Part shown: in pieces, positions 56,488 through 64,000 of the stretch | How positions within the stretch are numbered: position 1 is the first letter of the stretch | Layout of the letters: every line of letters starts with the position of its first letter | NCBI RefSeq assembly: GCF_015840715.1 | Contig: NZ_CP060397.1 | Location: 62,001-126,000 of the forward strand | DNA: 64,000 nucleotides | DNA from: Synechococcus sp. CBW1004 | GTDB lineage: Bacteria; Cyanobacteriota; Cyanobacteriia; PCC-6307; Cyanobiaceae | Direction: 5' to 3' | Notes under the pieces: generated by a model | Told to the model about the DNA's origin: nothing | What the model saw: the letters and a program-made list of their open reading frames with translations, nothing else | Database searches by the model: none | Program-made: the position numbers and the translations under genes

Positions 56488-58416
56488 TCATTTTCGTGTG
56501 ATCTCTGGCATTTGCCTTGTGTTCGCTCGATTTGTGTTCGCCTGCTGTCTCCACAACGCCGCATAGATCCCCTGCAGGCCAAGCAGTTCGTCGTGGCGCC
56601 CCCGTTCCACGATGTGTCCGCCTCCGAGCACCAGGATCTGATCTGCATGCACCACTGAACTGAGCCGATGGGCCACGGTGAGCACGGTCCGGTTGTGGGC
56701 GAATCGCTCCACTGCCTCAAGGATGCGGGCCTCGGTGGGGCTGTCGAGGGCACTGGTGGCTTCATCGAGGATCAAAATCTCCGGATCCTGAAGAAGCGCC
56801 CGCGCCAGGCAGAGCCGCTGGCGCTGCCCGCCGCTGAGCCGGAAACCCCGCTCTCCGATCAGCGTGTCGTAGCCCTCCGGAAGCGCCTCGATGAAGGCGG
56901 CCGCATCGGCGGCTTCGGCGGCCGCTCGGATGGCCTCCTCGCCGGCGTGGGGCACCGAGAAGGCGATGTTGTCGCGGATGCTGCCGTTGAGCAGGAGCAG
57001 CTCCTGGCTCACCACTCCCAGCTTCTGTTGCCAGCTGTCCAGATCGATCGTCTCCAGATCCACTCCATCCAACAGGATCCGTCCCCCGCTGGGGCTGATC
57101 AGGCCCACCAGCAGGTCCACCAGGCTGGATTTGCCGCCGCCTGATTCGCCAACCAGAGCCACGGTGCTGCCTGCTGGGATCTCCAGATCGATGCCGTCCA
57201 GGGCCGGTTGATGGCGCCCTGCGTAGGTGAGCGAGACACCTTCCAGGCGGATTCTCTGCCGCAGGCCGGCGAAGGGAACGCCACCGCGGCGGCGGAATTG
57301 CTTGCCTGCCGGATCGAGCAGCTCCTCCACCAGTTGCAACGAGCCATGCATCTCGGCCATTCGGTTCAGGCAGCCGGCGGTTCTCGTCAGCCGCAGATTG
57401 AGCCGCTGCAGCACCAGCACGAACACCACCAGATTCGGCACCATCAGGCTCTGCTGGCCTTCAAAGAGATGCCAGCTCAGCAGGCCGATCAGGGCCGCCG
57501 CCAGCACCGGCAGCAGATCGCTCACCGGTTCCAGCACCGGCACCAGCAGGCCCATTCGGCGCATCTGCCGTTCCTGCTGCACGGCACTTTGTTCCTGGCG
57601 CTTGATGGCCCTGGTGATGCCGGCCGTGCTGTGCAGCAGGCGCAGGATCTGGATGTCTTCGGTGATCGCCGATGCCATGCGTCGGCCCGCCTCCGCCAGC
57701 TGCTTGGAGGCTGTGCGGATGCGCGGCCGCAGCTGACTCTGCAGCAGGGCGATCGCCGCCGCCATGGCGACCGCCACGAGCGACAGCAGCGGCGTGAGCA
57801 GGATCAGCACCGCCAGATAGACCCCCACCAGCAGCAGGTTGCTGAGCACCTGAGCCCACTCCTGCAGTTGCCGTTGCACCGCCACGGGAGCCAGGGTGCA
57901 GCGGTTCACCAGGTCGCCCACCGGGTAGCGGCTGACGCAGCCATAGCTGAGGCTGAGGAGGTGGCGATGGATGGCCGGTGCCACTTCGCGCTCGCAACGG
58001 GCCGCAAACCAACCGGCCGAGACACCATTGATGTAGTTGAACAGGCTCGTCAGGCCCTGCAGCAGCACGGCCAGGGCCAGCAACAGGGCAAAGCGTTGCC
58101 CCAGAGGCAGCGTGCTGAGGCTGCCCAGCGGCAGCCCCATACGCCCTGGCATGGCCATCGCCCCTGTGGCCGCGCCGCCGCTCAGCAGGCGGGCGGCCTG
58201 GAAGATCACGCCGAAGGTGAGTCCCTCACACAGGGCCAGCAGCACGCTGGAGAGCAGCAAGGCAGCCAGCAGTCGCCAGGACTGGCCAGCGGTCTGGAGG
58301 ATCAGGCTGCCCAGCGCGTTGCCAGGAAAGGCCCCGGCCAGGCGGCGGCGTAGAGGCCTCGGCAGCCGCCGGAGCCAGGCTGTTTGATCAGCCACCCTTG
58401 CCGCCACCAGCCACAT
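56488..58416 (-). CDS. ABC exporter with fused membrane and ATPase domains
   Basis: A 642-residue MsbA/HlyB-type half-exporter. Six helices fall between about 45 and 330, then an ATPase with Walker [10 protein letters not shown] (about 433-441), Q-loop [10 protein letters not shown], signature LSGGQRQR, Walker [13 protein letters not shown] and the switch His in VAHRLSS. No C39 peptidase domain is present at the N-terminus, so it is not a classic peptide processing exporter. It works as a homodimer, perhaps exporting a lipid-linked glycan. It overlaps the flavoprotein gene by 29 bases; a GTG at 58395 would reduce the overlap to eight. Confidence 0.92.
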   Translation of the reverse strand: MWLVAARVADQTAWLRRLPRPLRRRLAGAFPGNALGSLILQTAGQSWRLLAALLLSSVLLALCEGLTFGVIFQAARLLSGGAATGAMAMPGRMGLPLGSLSTLPLGQRFALLLALAVLLQGLTSLFNYINGVSAGWFAARCEREVAPAIHRHLLSLSYGCVSRYPVGDLVNRCTLAPVAVQRQLQEWAQVLSNLLLVGVYLAVLILLTPLLSLVAVAMAAAIALLQSQLRPRIRTASKQLAEAGRRMASAITEDIQILRLLHSTAGITRAIKRQEQSAVQQERQMRRMGLLVPVLEPVSDLLPVLAAALIGLLSWHLFEGQQSLMVPNLVVFVLVLQRLNLRLTRTAGCLNRMAEMHGSLQLVEELLDPAGKQFRRRGGVPFAGLRQRIRLEGVSLTYAGRHQPALDGIDLEIPAGSTVALVGESGGGKSSLVDLLVGLISPSGGRILLDGVDLETIDLDSWQQKLGVVSQELLLLNGSIRDNIAFSVPHAGEEAIRAAAEAADAAAFIEALPEGYDTLIGERGFRLSGGQRQRLCLARALLQDPEILILDEATSALDSPTEARILEAVERFAHNRTVLTVAHRLSSVVHADQILVLGGGHIVERGRHDELLGLQGIYAALWRQQANTNRANTRQMPEITRK

Positions 58417-59887
58417 CCGCCTCGATGTATTCAGCGTCCTGGTTCACCTGCCAGACGTCGTAGAGCTGCTCACCGGCGAGGATGTTGCGGGCCGTGAGCA
58501 TGGCCGTCATCATCGAATGGTCCTGATTGTTGTATTGGTGCATGCCGTTGCGGCCCACCACATGCAGGCCGGGGCAGTGCGTCTTCAGGGTGTCGCGGAT
58601 GATGGCGCGGCGTTCGGTGTAGAGGTCGTCGTAGACGGGATAGGCCTTGGGCTGGCGCACCACGGCACCATCGATCACATCTCCCTCCGCCGCCAGCCCC
58701 AGGCTGATCAGCTCGCTGGTAGCCATGGCGATCAGGTCGGCATCCTTGCTGTTCCAGATCGGGTCGGTGTCGTTGCAGAAATATTCCATGCCGTAACAGG
58801 CCATGCGCGGGTCGGGAACCATTTCGGCCGACCAGTTGATGAAATTCTGGATGCGTCCCACCTGCAACTGCGGATCGTGGATGTAGAGCCAGGTGTCGGG
58901 GAAGCTGCTCGGTGTCTTCAGGATCAGGGCCACCGTAAGGAAGTCGCGGTAGCGCAGGGCGGCTGCCGCTTCGAGGGCTTCGGGCGGCAGGCTGGGTTGC
59001 ACCTGGGCCACGAGCCAGCTCAGCGGCGCGGAGCTGATCAGCTGATCCACCACCTGTTGGCGCTGGCTGCCAGAGGCGTTCGTCAGGGTCACACGCCAGC
59101 TGCCTTCGCTGGTGCGCTCCAGGCCGCTCACCCGGGTTCCCAGATGAAGCCGGCCTCCCCGTTCGCGGATTCTGGCGGCGGCGGCCTCCCAGAGCATGCC
59201 GGGGCCGTGGCGTGGGTAGCGGAAGGCGGTGATCAGGGTCTTGATCACGGTGGAGCGAGCGCCGTCGCCCGCCTCGGGTTGTCGCTGGGCTGGCCGCAGG
59301 GCCGCCAAGGCGGCCTGGATCAGGGAGAGGCCCTTGATGCGCTGCGCGGCCCAATCCGCGGAGATGTCACGGCAAGGAATGCCCCACACCTTCTCGGTGT
59401 AGCTCTTGAAAAACATCCGATAAAGGCGCCCGCCGAATTTTCGGGTCATCCAGTCTTCGAAGTTGGCTGGGCTGGCCGGTCTGTCGATCTTGGCTTTCAG
59501 GTAGGAGGCCAGGGTGAGCAGCGACTGGCGCTTGCCCAGGTTATTCACCACCTCCCCCAGATCCAACGGGTAGGAGTAGAACTTCCCCTGGTAATAGATC
59601 CGTGAAAGGCGGTCCTGCACCACCATGTCATCGGGAAGAATCTCGCTCCAGAGATCTTCCACCTCCTGCGATTTCGAGAAGAAGCGATGGCCGCCGATGT
59701 CAAAACGAAAGCCCTTGTAGCGCACCGTGCGTGAGATGCCACCCACCGCAATCGGATCCGCCTCCCAGATGTCGAGCTCCAGGCCGGCTTTGCTCAGCAG
59801 GTAGGCGGCTGTCAGGCCGGCGGGGCCTGCGCCAATCACCCCGACTCTTAGGGGGTGATCGATTTCATGCAGAACCAAGGATTCCAA
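58388..59887 (-). CDS. FAD-dependent oxidoreductase, UDP-galactopyranose mutase-like
   Basis: A 499-residue flavoprotein. The FAD Rossmann motif [16 protein letters not shown] lies at about 15-30, followed by [18 protein letters not shown] (about 63-80); the C-terminal FAD contact is [20 protein letters not shown]. The layout is that of the amine-oxidase/protoporphyrinogen-oxidase and UDP-galactopyranose mutase superfamily, and this group is common in glycan gene clusters. The exact reaction cannot be assigned. It heads the minus-strand cluster and faces the RiPP-like genes across 584 bases. Confidence 0.85.
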   Translation of the reverse strand: MESLVLHEIDHPLRVGVIGAGPAGLTAAYLLSKAGLELDIWEADPIAVGGISRTVRYKGFRFDIGGHRFFSKSQEVEDLWSEILPDDMVVQDRLSRIYYQGKFYSYPLDLGEVVNNLGKRQSLLTLASYLKAKIDRPASPANFEDWMTRKFGGRLYRMFFKSYTEKVWGIPCRDISADWAAQRIKGLSLIQAALAALRPAQRQPEAGDGARSTVIKTLITAFRYPRHGPGMLWEAAAARIRERGGRLHLGTRVSGLERTSEGSWRVTLTNASGSQRQQVVDQLISSAPLSWLVAQVQPSLPPEALEAAAALRYRDFLTVALILKTPSSFPDTWLYIHDPQLQVGRIQNFINWSAEMVPDPRMACYGMEYFCNDTDPIWNSKDADLIAMATSELISLGLAAEGDVIDGAVVRQPKAYPVYDDLYTERRAIIRDTLKTHCPGLHVVGRNGMHQYNNQDHSMMTAMLTARNILAGEQLYDVWQVNQDAEYIEADVAGGGKGG

Positions 59888-60471
59888 TCACATTTACTCA
59901 GATTTTACAGCGTGATTGAGCTGCTCCGCTTCCTGCCGACACGAGCTGCAGGTCAGCAGCTCTCCTTGGAGAGGAGCAGGAGTAGGGACCTCGCGCTCCT
60001 CGGGGTGTCTCCGGGACAGCGTCTGAGGAAGCTGTTCCATGGTGATTTCGGTGTCGGAGATAAGCTGCCAGGAAGCATGGACTTCAGTCAGCCTGTGCAG
60101 GCACCCGCCATTCCTTGGGCTCAGCGACGGCCGCTGACGGGGGAGTCAGCTGCGCCATGGTGAGGCAAGATGAGTCGGGACTGGCGACTCATGCTCGGGG
60201 TGGAGCGTCAATGCCATGACCGTGCGGAAGAACCCCCACCCCTCCCAAGCCGGTGCCGCCTGGTGGGCGACTGGGTTCAGAATGGCGATCAGGCCACTCC
60301 ACCCGAGAAACGAGCACTTGCAACCAGCGACCGGCGAGGGGCAAGCGCGCGCGGGAAGTTTTGCGCCGGAGCCACAAGCATGCCCCCGCTGACTTCGTCA
60401 GCAAATCAGGACGCATGGCGGCCCTATCTGGACTGGCCTGGTGTAATATAGTTTAAAATGCTATCTCGAGC
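59888..60471. other. 584-base intergenic region between the glycan and RiPP-like clusters
   Basis: I see no convincing gene on either strand. It should hold the divergent promoters of the flavoprotein gene and of the peptide cluster. The right end is AT-rich (60441-60460), with TAATAT at 60444-60449 as a possible -10 element 23 bases before the precursor ATG; no good -35 is visible. Confidence 0.45.
60170..60192. other. Perfect 8-base-pair inverted repeat upstream of the RiPP-like cluster
   Basis: ATGAGTCG and CGACTCAT are separated by seven bases. It is the best-formed dyad in this intergenic region. No T-run follows on either side, so an operator or RNA hairpin is more likely than a terminator. 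It lies 280 bases before the candidate precursor gene. Confidence 0.4.
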
Positions 60472-60621
60472 ATGGACCTACCCAAAGATACTCAGCAGGC
60501 AACTCCTTCTGCTCCCGAGCCCTACGAATCTCCTCGAATCGAGCAGATCCTTCAATTGGAGGATCTGGAACGCGAAGTCGCCTATGCAGGCACTGGGGCG
60601 TCAGTGGTCTGGCCCATTTAG
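60472..60621 (+). CDS. Candidate RiPP precursor peptide (49 residues)
   Basis: A short ORF, ATG to TAG, immediately upstream of a PqqD/RRE gene. The acidic, Pro/Gln-rich N-terminal part (residues 1-37) looks like a leader: it contains Tyr18-x-x-Pro21-x-Ile23, close to the YxxPxL box that RREs bind in lasso-peptide leaders, followed by an amphipathic Leu/Glu helix. The last 12 residues are neutral and rich in Gly, Ala and Val and end VVWPI, a possible core with one Ser, two Thr-type positions (one Thr) and one Trp. There is no Cys and no acidic residue in that tail, so a lasso ring or lanthionines are unlikely. It is a prediction from context. Confidence 0.55.
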   Translation: MDLPKDTQQATPSAPEPYESPRIEQILQLEDLEREVAYAGTGASVVWPI

Positions 60622-60686
60622 ATTTCGTTGGCGTCCTCCTGCTCTATACCTCTTGGCTGCTTTCCGGTTGTTTCGCTTGAGAGCTC

Positions 60687-60959
60687 TTGTCCATCATTTA
60701 TGAACAGTGCTCTCGGATTCAGTCTTCCGAGGTCGGGGATCGAGTTGTGTTATTTCACCGTGATAGGCACACAACCGTCATTCTCAATCCAGCGGGTTCC
60801 AGTCTCTGGAGGCTCCTAAAAACTCCATGTACATGCTCGGCATTGGCTGACACCCTTGCGGCCTCGCATCCGGATCTGTCCTACGATAAGGCCTTAGGCG
60901 ATGTCTCGGCATTCATAGAGAGTTTGATGGTTCACGGAATGGTCGAACTTTGGGGCTGA
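60687..60959 (+). CDS. PqqD-family protein (RiPP recognition element)
   Basis: A 90-residue winged-helix protein of the PqqD family. The pattern is complete: a beta hairpin VVLFHRDRHTTVILNPAGSSLWRLL (about 21-45) followed by two helices and the closing ESLMVHGMVEL (about 78-88). Such proteins bind leader peptides and present them to modifying enzymes, especially radical SAM proteins. The start is TTG, since an in-frame TGA lies nine bases upstream and no ATG fits. It follows the candidate precursor by 65 bases and is four bases from the kinase-like gene. Confidence 0.85.
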   Translation: MSIIYEQCSRIQSSEVGDRVVLFHRDRHTTVILNPAGSSLWRLLKTPCTCSALADTLAASHPDLSYDKALGDVSAFIESLMVHGMVELWG

Positions 60960-60963
60960 AGCT

Positions 60964-61857
60964 GTGGCTGTTTCCATGGCCACAGTATCCTGGCAAGTTG
61001 CAAATCGCCGCCACGAACTGGTCAGCGAGAGCCCTATGGTCCTTGCGCTCGGAATAGTCATTCTTGGCTATCGCCAGGTGTACTTACCTGCAGCCTGTGA
61101 TCAACCCGTTTTGCGCTGGCGCATCGATGACTTTGGCTATTCAGGTGATCGGTGGCAAGTGCACGGGCCTACTGGTGAACTTTTTACCACTTGCACGTCT
61201 GTGGCCGATGCCATCCGCACAGTGGAGTATTCAGCGCTCCAAGAACTCTTCCTCCCAGATTCCTCGGTCACCACGCTGCACGCGGCCCTGCTCGGCCGCG
61301 GTCGTTTCGGGCTCCTGATCGTTGGCCCCGCTGAGTCAGGAAAGAGCACTTTGGCCATAGCCCTCTGGCTAGCCGGCTTCTCGCTCCTCGGTGACGATAT
61401 CGCACTCCTGGATCCTGAAGGTGGGGGATTGTCTGCTGCTCCCCGTCGGGTGTCGCTACGGCATCCGAGCCGGCGGCTTCTCGGTGATGACTTCTGGCAG
61501 CGATTGGCCGCAACTCCTTCGTTCATGCCTACTTCAGAGGGCTGCCTATTTCATCCTCACGAGCTGGGTGGCCTGCCAGCCTCAGCCTGTGCACTTGCAC
61601 CAACCCTGATTGTTTTCCTTGCCCGGCGCGGGGTGAAGCTGGGTGCCGCTGAAAGTCGTCGGCTCTCGCCGGCGGAGCTACTGGTTGCGCTCGCGCCATA
61701 CTCGAATGTTGTGAGGACTGCCGGGATGGGAGCCGCCCTCAACCGGCTGCAAAAGTTGGCCGAGCTTGCACCCGCCTACGACCTCGGTCGCGGCCCCATT
61801 CCTTCGATGCTGGAGGCCATCGCCGCTCTCTTGCCACAAGACCATTTTAGGCCATGA
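60964..61857 (+). CDS. HPr kinase-related protein
   Basis: A 297-residue protein with an HprK-like P-loop GPAESGKST (121-129), the following LLGDDIALLD (142-151) with the paired Asp of HPr kinase, and a C-terminal helical part. True HPr kinases phosphorylate Ser46 of HPr; this shorter form lacks the usual N-terminal domain and is of the kind that co-occurs with PqqD proteins and, in lasso-peptide clusters, phosphorylates the peptide. The start is GTG at 60964 or ATG at 60976. Its stop overlaps the radical SAM start by four bases (ATGA). Confidence 0.82.
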   Translation: MAVSMATVSWQVANRRHELVSESPMVLALGIVILGYRQVYLPAACDQPVLRWRIDDFGYSGDRWQVHGPTGELFTTCTSVADAIRTVEYSALQELFLPDSSVTTLHAALLGRGRFGLLIVGPAESGKSTLAIALWLAGFSLLGDDIALLDPEGGGLSAAPRRVSLRHPSRRLLGDDFWQRLAATPSFMPTSEGCLFHPHELGGLPASACALAPTLIVFLARRGVKLGAAESRRLSPAELLVALAPYSNVVRTAGMGAALNRLQKLAELAPAYDLGRGPIPSMLEAIAALLPQDHFRP

Positions 61858-64000
61858 CCGACTCAGCCCCCTCCGCCGGCTCGCTTTCATCCAATCCCAA
61901 CGTTGGACTCTATCTGCCCCTGATGGTCACGCGGCGCTGCAACCTCGGCTGCGCCCATTGCAGCGTGGAGTCGAGTCCGGAGTTACGAGACCGCCAGCCC
62001 ACAGAGCAGGAACTCCTTGAGGTGGTTCGCCAGGCAGCAGCGGCAGGGGTGAGGGCCATTCAGTTCACAGGTGGAGAACCGATGCTGCGCCAGCAGCTTG
62101 TGCTGAAGCTGATCCGCGAGTCACGCCGGCTCGGCATCGGTTCAACCCTCACCACCAATGGATTCTGGGGCTGCACACCGAAGCTTGCCCGCACCCGGCT
62201 GCAGGCGCTGCTGGCCGCCGGTCTGGCCCGCCTCACCGTGAGCTTCGATCGCTACCATGCGGCCTTCCAAGGTCCGGAGCCTGCAGTCAACATCGTTGAA
62301 GCCGGCGCCGTACTCGGCTTACCCGTGAACATCAACATCACCCGGGTGCAGGATGAAGACGATATCGATGCGTTCGTGGCGCCCTTCGCCGAGCTCCCGA
62401 CGGCCCAGCTGCGTTTTTACGACGTTCAGCCAGTAGGCGCTGCGGCTCGCAATACCCCCGATCACCAGTGGCGGGGGCAAACATCCGGATTCTGCAGAGC
62501 CTGTGATGCCGCCACCGTCACCGATGACGGTCGGCTGATCGCTTGCAACGGCCCAGCCTATTTCACGCCTCCCGGTCATCCGCTCCACATCGGTTCGCTC
62601 AGCGACAAGCCTCTATCCGCCCTGTTGGCTGCCCATCGCGACGATCCACTGCTCGACGCGATCCGAACACTCGGTCCCGAGCGGCTGCGCGCGGAACTCG
62701 TGAAGATTCCGGGGTTTGAGGCCTTCCCATTCCACGATCGCTACCGCGGCCTGTGTGATCTCTGCCTTCACATCACCGGTGATCCCTCCGCAGCTGCGGC
62801 CCTGAGGGAGCACATGGCTCATGGGCTCCTCGCCGCTGAGCGCCACGCCATGGCGCTGTTGATCGCCGACCAGCGCCGTGCCGGCGCGCTGAACCGCCGG
62901 ATCGTGAATGCGGAGGCAGCCGCGAGACTGTTCCATCAGGGCATCACCACGGGCACGAGTTCCTGGAGATCTGAAGCGTCACGGTTGCTCGGCCGCGCTG
63001 ATCTCGACTGGCAGCAGCAGGCGGCGATGCTGCTGGCCTCCGGACTGGCTCGACCGCTTCTTCCGGTTCTCGATGCCCCCGAGCTGCAGCGCTGGGCCCC
63101 GGCGTTCTTCAACACAAGGGTGCGTGAGGCTGCGCTTCGCGATGGTCTGCGTGAGGTGGTGCAGATGGACGCGCTCGAGCGTATCGACCGGGCGCTTACC
63201 CTGCTCGGAGGGCGTGGAGTGTTGCTCAAGGGGGCGGCCTTTCTCGCCAGGGGCGGCGAACAGACGGTGCTACGGGCCGCTGGTGATGTTGATCTGTTGG
63301 TGGACGAACGGTTGGCTCAACCGCTCCGGCATCAGCTGATTGCGGATGGTTTTCAGGGCGATCCCAATGCCATGCGCAGCGCTCAGCATCACCTGGCCCC
63401 GATCAGCTGGCGCGGGGTGCCGATCGAAATTCATACCGGAATCATGCCCGCCTTCTGGGGGCTGCCGGAACGACAGATGCTGCAGCGGAGTTGGGCGGTG
63501 CCTGGGTTTTCTGCGCTCGACACGCTCGATCCCGAAGGGATGATCCTGCATGCCGTCACTCATGCCACCACCCACCTCTTCGGCCAGGGTCACAAGCTGG
63601 CCTGGGATGTACAACACGTGCTGCAGACGGCCGGCCGGCCGCTCGATTGGCCGCGTCTCCAGGCCTGGGTGGAAGCCTGTGCTGTCCCGCGGGCTTTCTG
63701 GGTCCCTTGCGCCGTGGTGGCAAGGGAAATGACTCTTGAAATTCCCGCGGCCTTTCTCGTTTCGGCGCCGGCCGATCGCCGTCAACGGCAGCTTGAGCTG
63801 ATCGCCCAGCGGCGGCTGTTCACCGCCATTGAATCGACGTTCGCAATCAATCCACTCAGCCGCACCGCCGTTTTTCTGCTGCTGCACGATGGCCTGCCAG
63901 CACGACTGGCCTATCTGCATATGTTGTTCGGCTCCGCCGCCAGAGAAGCCCGTCGCTCTGCGGCCAGCCATTCCGCTGTCCAAAGACCCACCGCTCTTCC
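61854..64000 (+). CDS. Radical SAM/SPASM-like protein fused to a nucleotidyltransferase-like domain (open at the right edge)
   Basis: At least 715 codons, still open at the window end. Residues about 18-210 form a radical SAM barrel with the cluster motif Cys29-x3-Cys33-x2-Cys36 and the GGEP motif in FTGGEPML (about 75). Cys214/Cys217, Cys231 and Cys301/Cys304 could bind an auxiliary SPASM-type cluster. From about residue 330 the protein changes: LLKGAAFLARGG and GDVDLLVDE (477-485) match the NTP_transf_5 group of uncharacterised nucleotidyltransferases. The ATG at 61854 overlaps the kinase stop. I infer oxidative modification of a peptide by the first half; the second half may act on the kinase product or on a glycan. 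No homologue with this fusion comes to mind. Confidence 0.85.
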   Translation, partial: MTDSAPSAGSLSSNPNVGLYLPLMVTRRCNLGCAHCSVESSPELRDRQPTEQELLEVVRQAAAAGVRAIQFTGGEPMLRQQLVLKLIRESRRLGIGSTLTTNGFWGCTPKLARTRLQALLAAGLARLTVSFDRYHAAFQGPEPAVNIVEAGAVLGLPVNINITRVQDEDDIDAFVAPFAELPTAQLRFYDVQPVGAAARNTPDHQWRGQTSGFCRACDAATVTDDGRLIACNGPAYFTPPGHPLHIGSLSDKPLSALLAAHRDDPLLDAIRTLGPERLRAELVKIPGFEAFPFHDRYRGLCDLCLHITGDPSAAAALREHMAHGLLAAERHAMALLIADQRRAGALNRRIVNAEAAARLFHQGITTGTSSWRSEASRLLGRADLDWQQQAAMLLASGLARPLLPVLDAPELQRWAPAFFNTRVREAALRDGLREVVQMDALERIDRALTLLGGRGVLLKGAAFLARGGEQTVLRAAGDVDLLVDERLAQPLRHQLIADGFQGDPNAMRSAQHHLAPISWRGVPIEIHTGIMPAFWGLPERQMLQRSWAVPGFSALDTLDPEGMILHAVTHATTHLFGQGHKLAWDVQHVLQTAGRPLDWPRLQAWVEACAVPRAFWVPCAVVAREMTLEIPAAFLVSAPADRRQRQLELIAQRRLFTAIESTFAINPLSRTAVFLLLHDGLPARLAYLHMLFGSAAREARRSAASHSAVQRPTAL

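Noticed and set aside
56488-58416. Peptide exporter for the RiPP-like cluster
   Set aside because: No C39 peptidase domain, opposite strand, and overlap with the flavoprotein gene place it with the glycan genes; a link to the peptide is only a possibility.
60472-60621. Lasso-peptide precursor interpretation of the 49-codon ORF
   Set aside because: The leader box fits, but the tail has no Asp or Glu to close a macrolactam, and no asparagine-synthetase-like or transglutaminase-like gene is seen within the window.
1-64000. tRNA, rRNA and CRISPR arrays
   Set aside because: Intergenic regions were read for tRNA-like T-loops and for regular direct repeats and none was convincing; a covariance-model search would be decisive.

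Overview
The window is a GC-rich cyanobacterial chromosome segment, most likely from an alpha-cyanobacterium of the Cyanobium/Synechococcus lineage. The reasons are a CO2-uptake NDH-1 operon (ndhF3, ndhD3, cupA and a fasciclin-domain cupS), a plant-like Rieske oxygenase, a lone Nif11 peptide, a GH57 glycogen branching enzyme and crtE. I saw no rRNA, tRNA or CRISPR array.

Layout. 1-16,996 is mostly housekeeping: a helicase fragment, a DUF212 membrane protein, crtE, folD, a PgpH-like HD phosphohydrolase, a Rieske oxygenase, a SemiSWEET, a PGM1-like ATP-grasp ligase, a frameshifted CDP-diacylglycerol hydrolase, a sugar ABC permease, a Nif11 peptide, leuA and the GH57 branching enzyme. 17,238-18,377 is an unusual acetolactate-decarboxylase-like/CARDB protein. 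18,535-23,711 is a general amino-acid ABC transporter with two tandem substrate-binding proteins. 23,913-36,443 combines CO2 uptake and second-messenger signalling. The order on the minus strand is ndhF3 (one frameshift), a three-gene sensor cassette (heme-c/LOV sensor, diguanylate cyclase, GAF-GGDEF-EAL), ndhD3, cupA and cupS, with a CHASE-PAS-GGDEF gene converging on cupS. 36,646-46,753 is an ion-transport block: a type II P-type ATPase, KtrB, a CPA2 antiporter, a KimA-like K+ importer and an SLC13 permease with TrkA-C domains. 46,843-49,823 holds DedA, DUF167, UPF0114 and pyrC. 49,996-59,887 is a minus-strand surface-polysaccharide region (three glycosyltransferase genes, a sulfotransferase, an IS1595 remnant, an ABC exporter and a UGM-like flavoprotein), part of it visibly AT-richer and eroded.

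The most novel part is at the right edge. From 60,472 to the window end, on the plus strand, lie a 49-residue candidate precursor peptide, a PqqD/RRE protein, an HPr-kinase-like protein and a radical SAM protein fused to a nucleotidyltransferase-like domain, which is open to the edge. This looks like a peptide-modification (RiPP) cluster. The second striking feature is the combined heme/blue-light and c-di-GMP cassette lying between ndhF3 and ndhD3.
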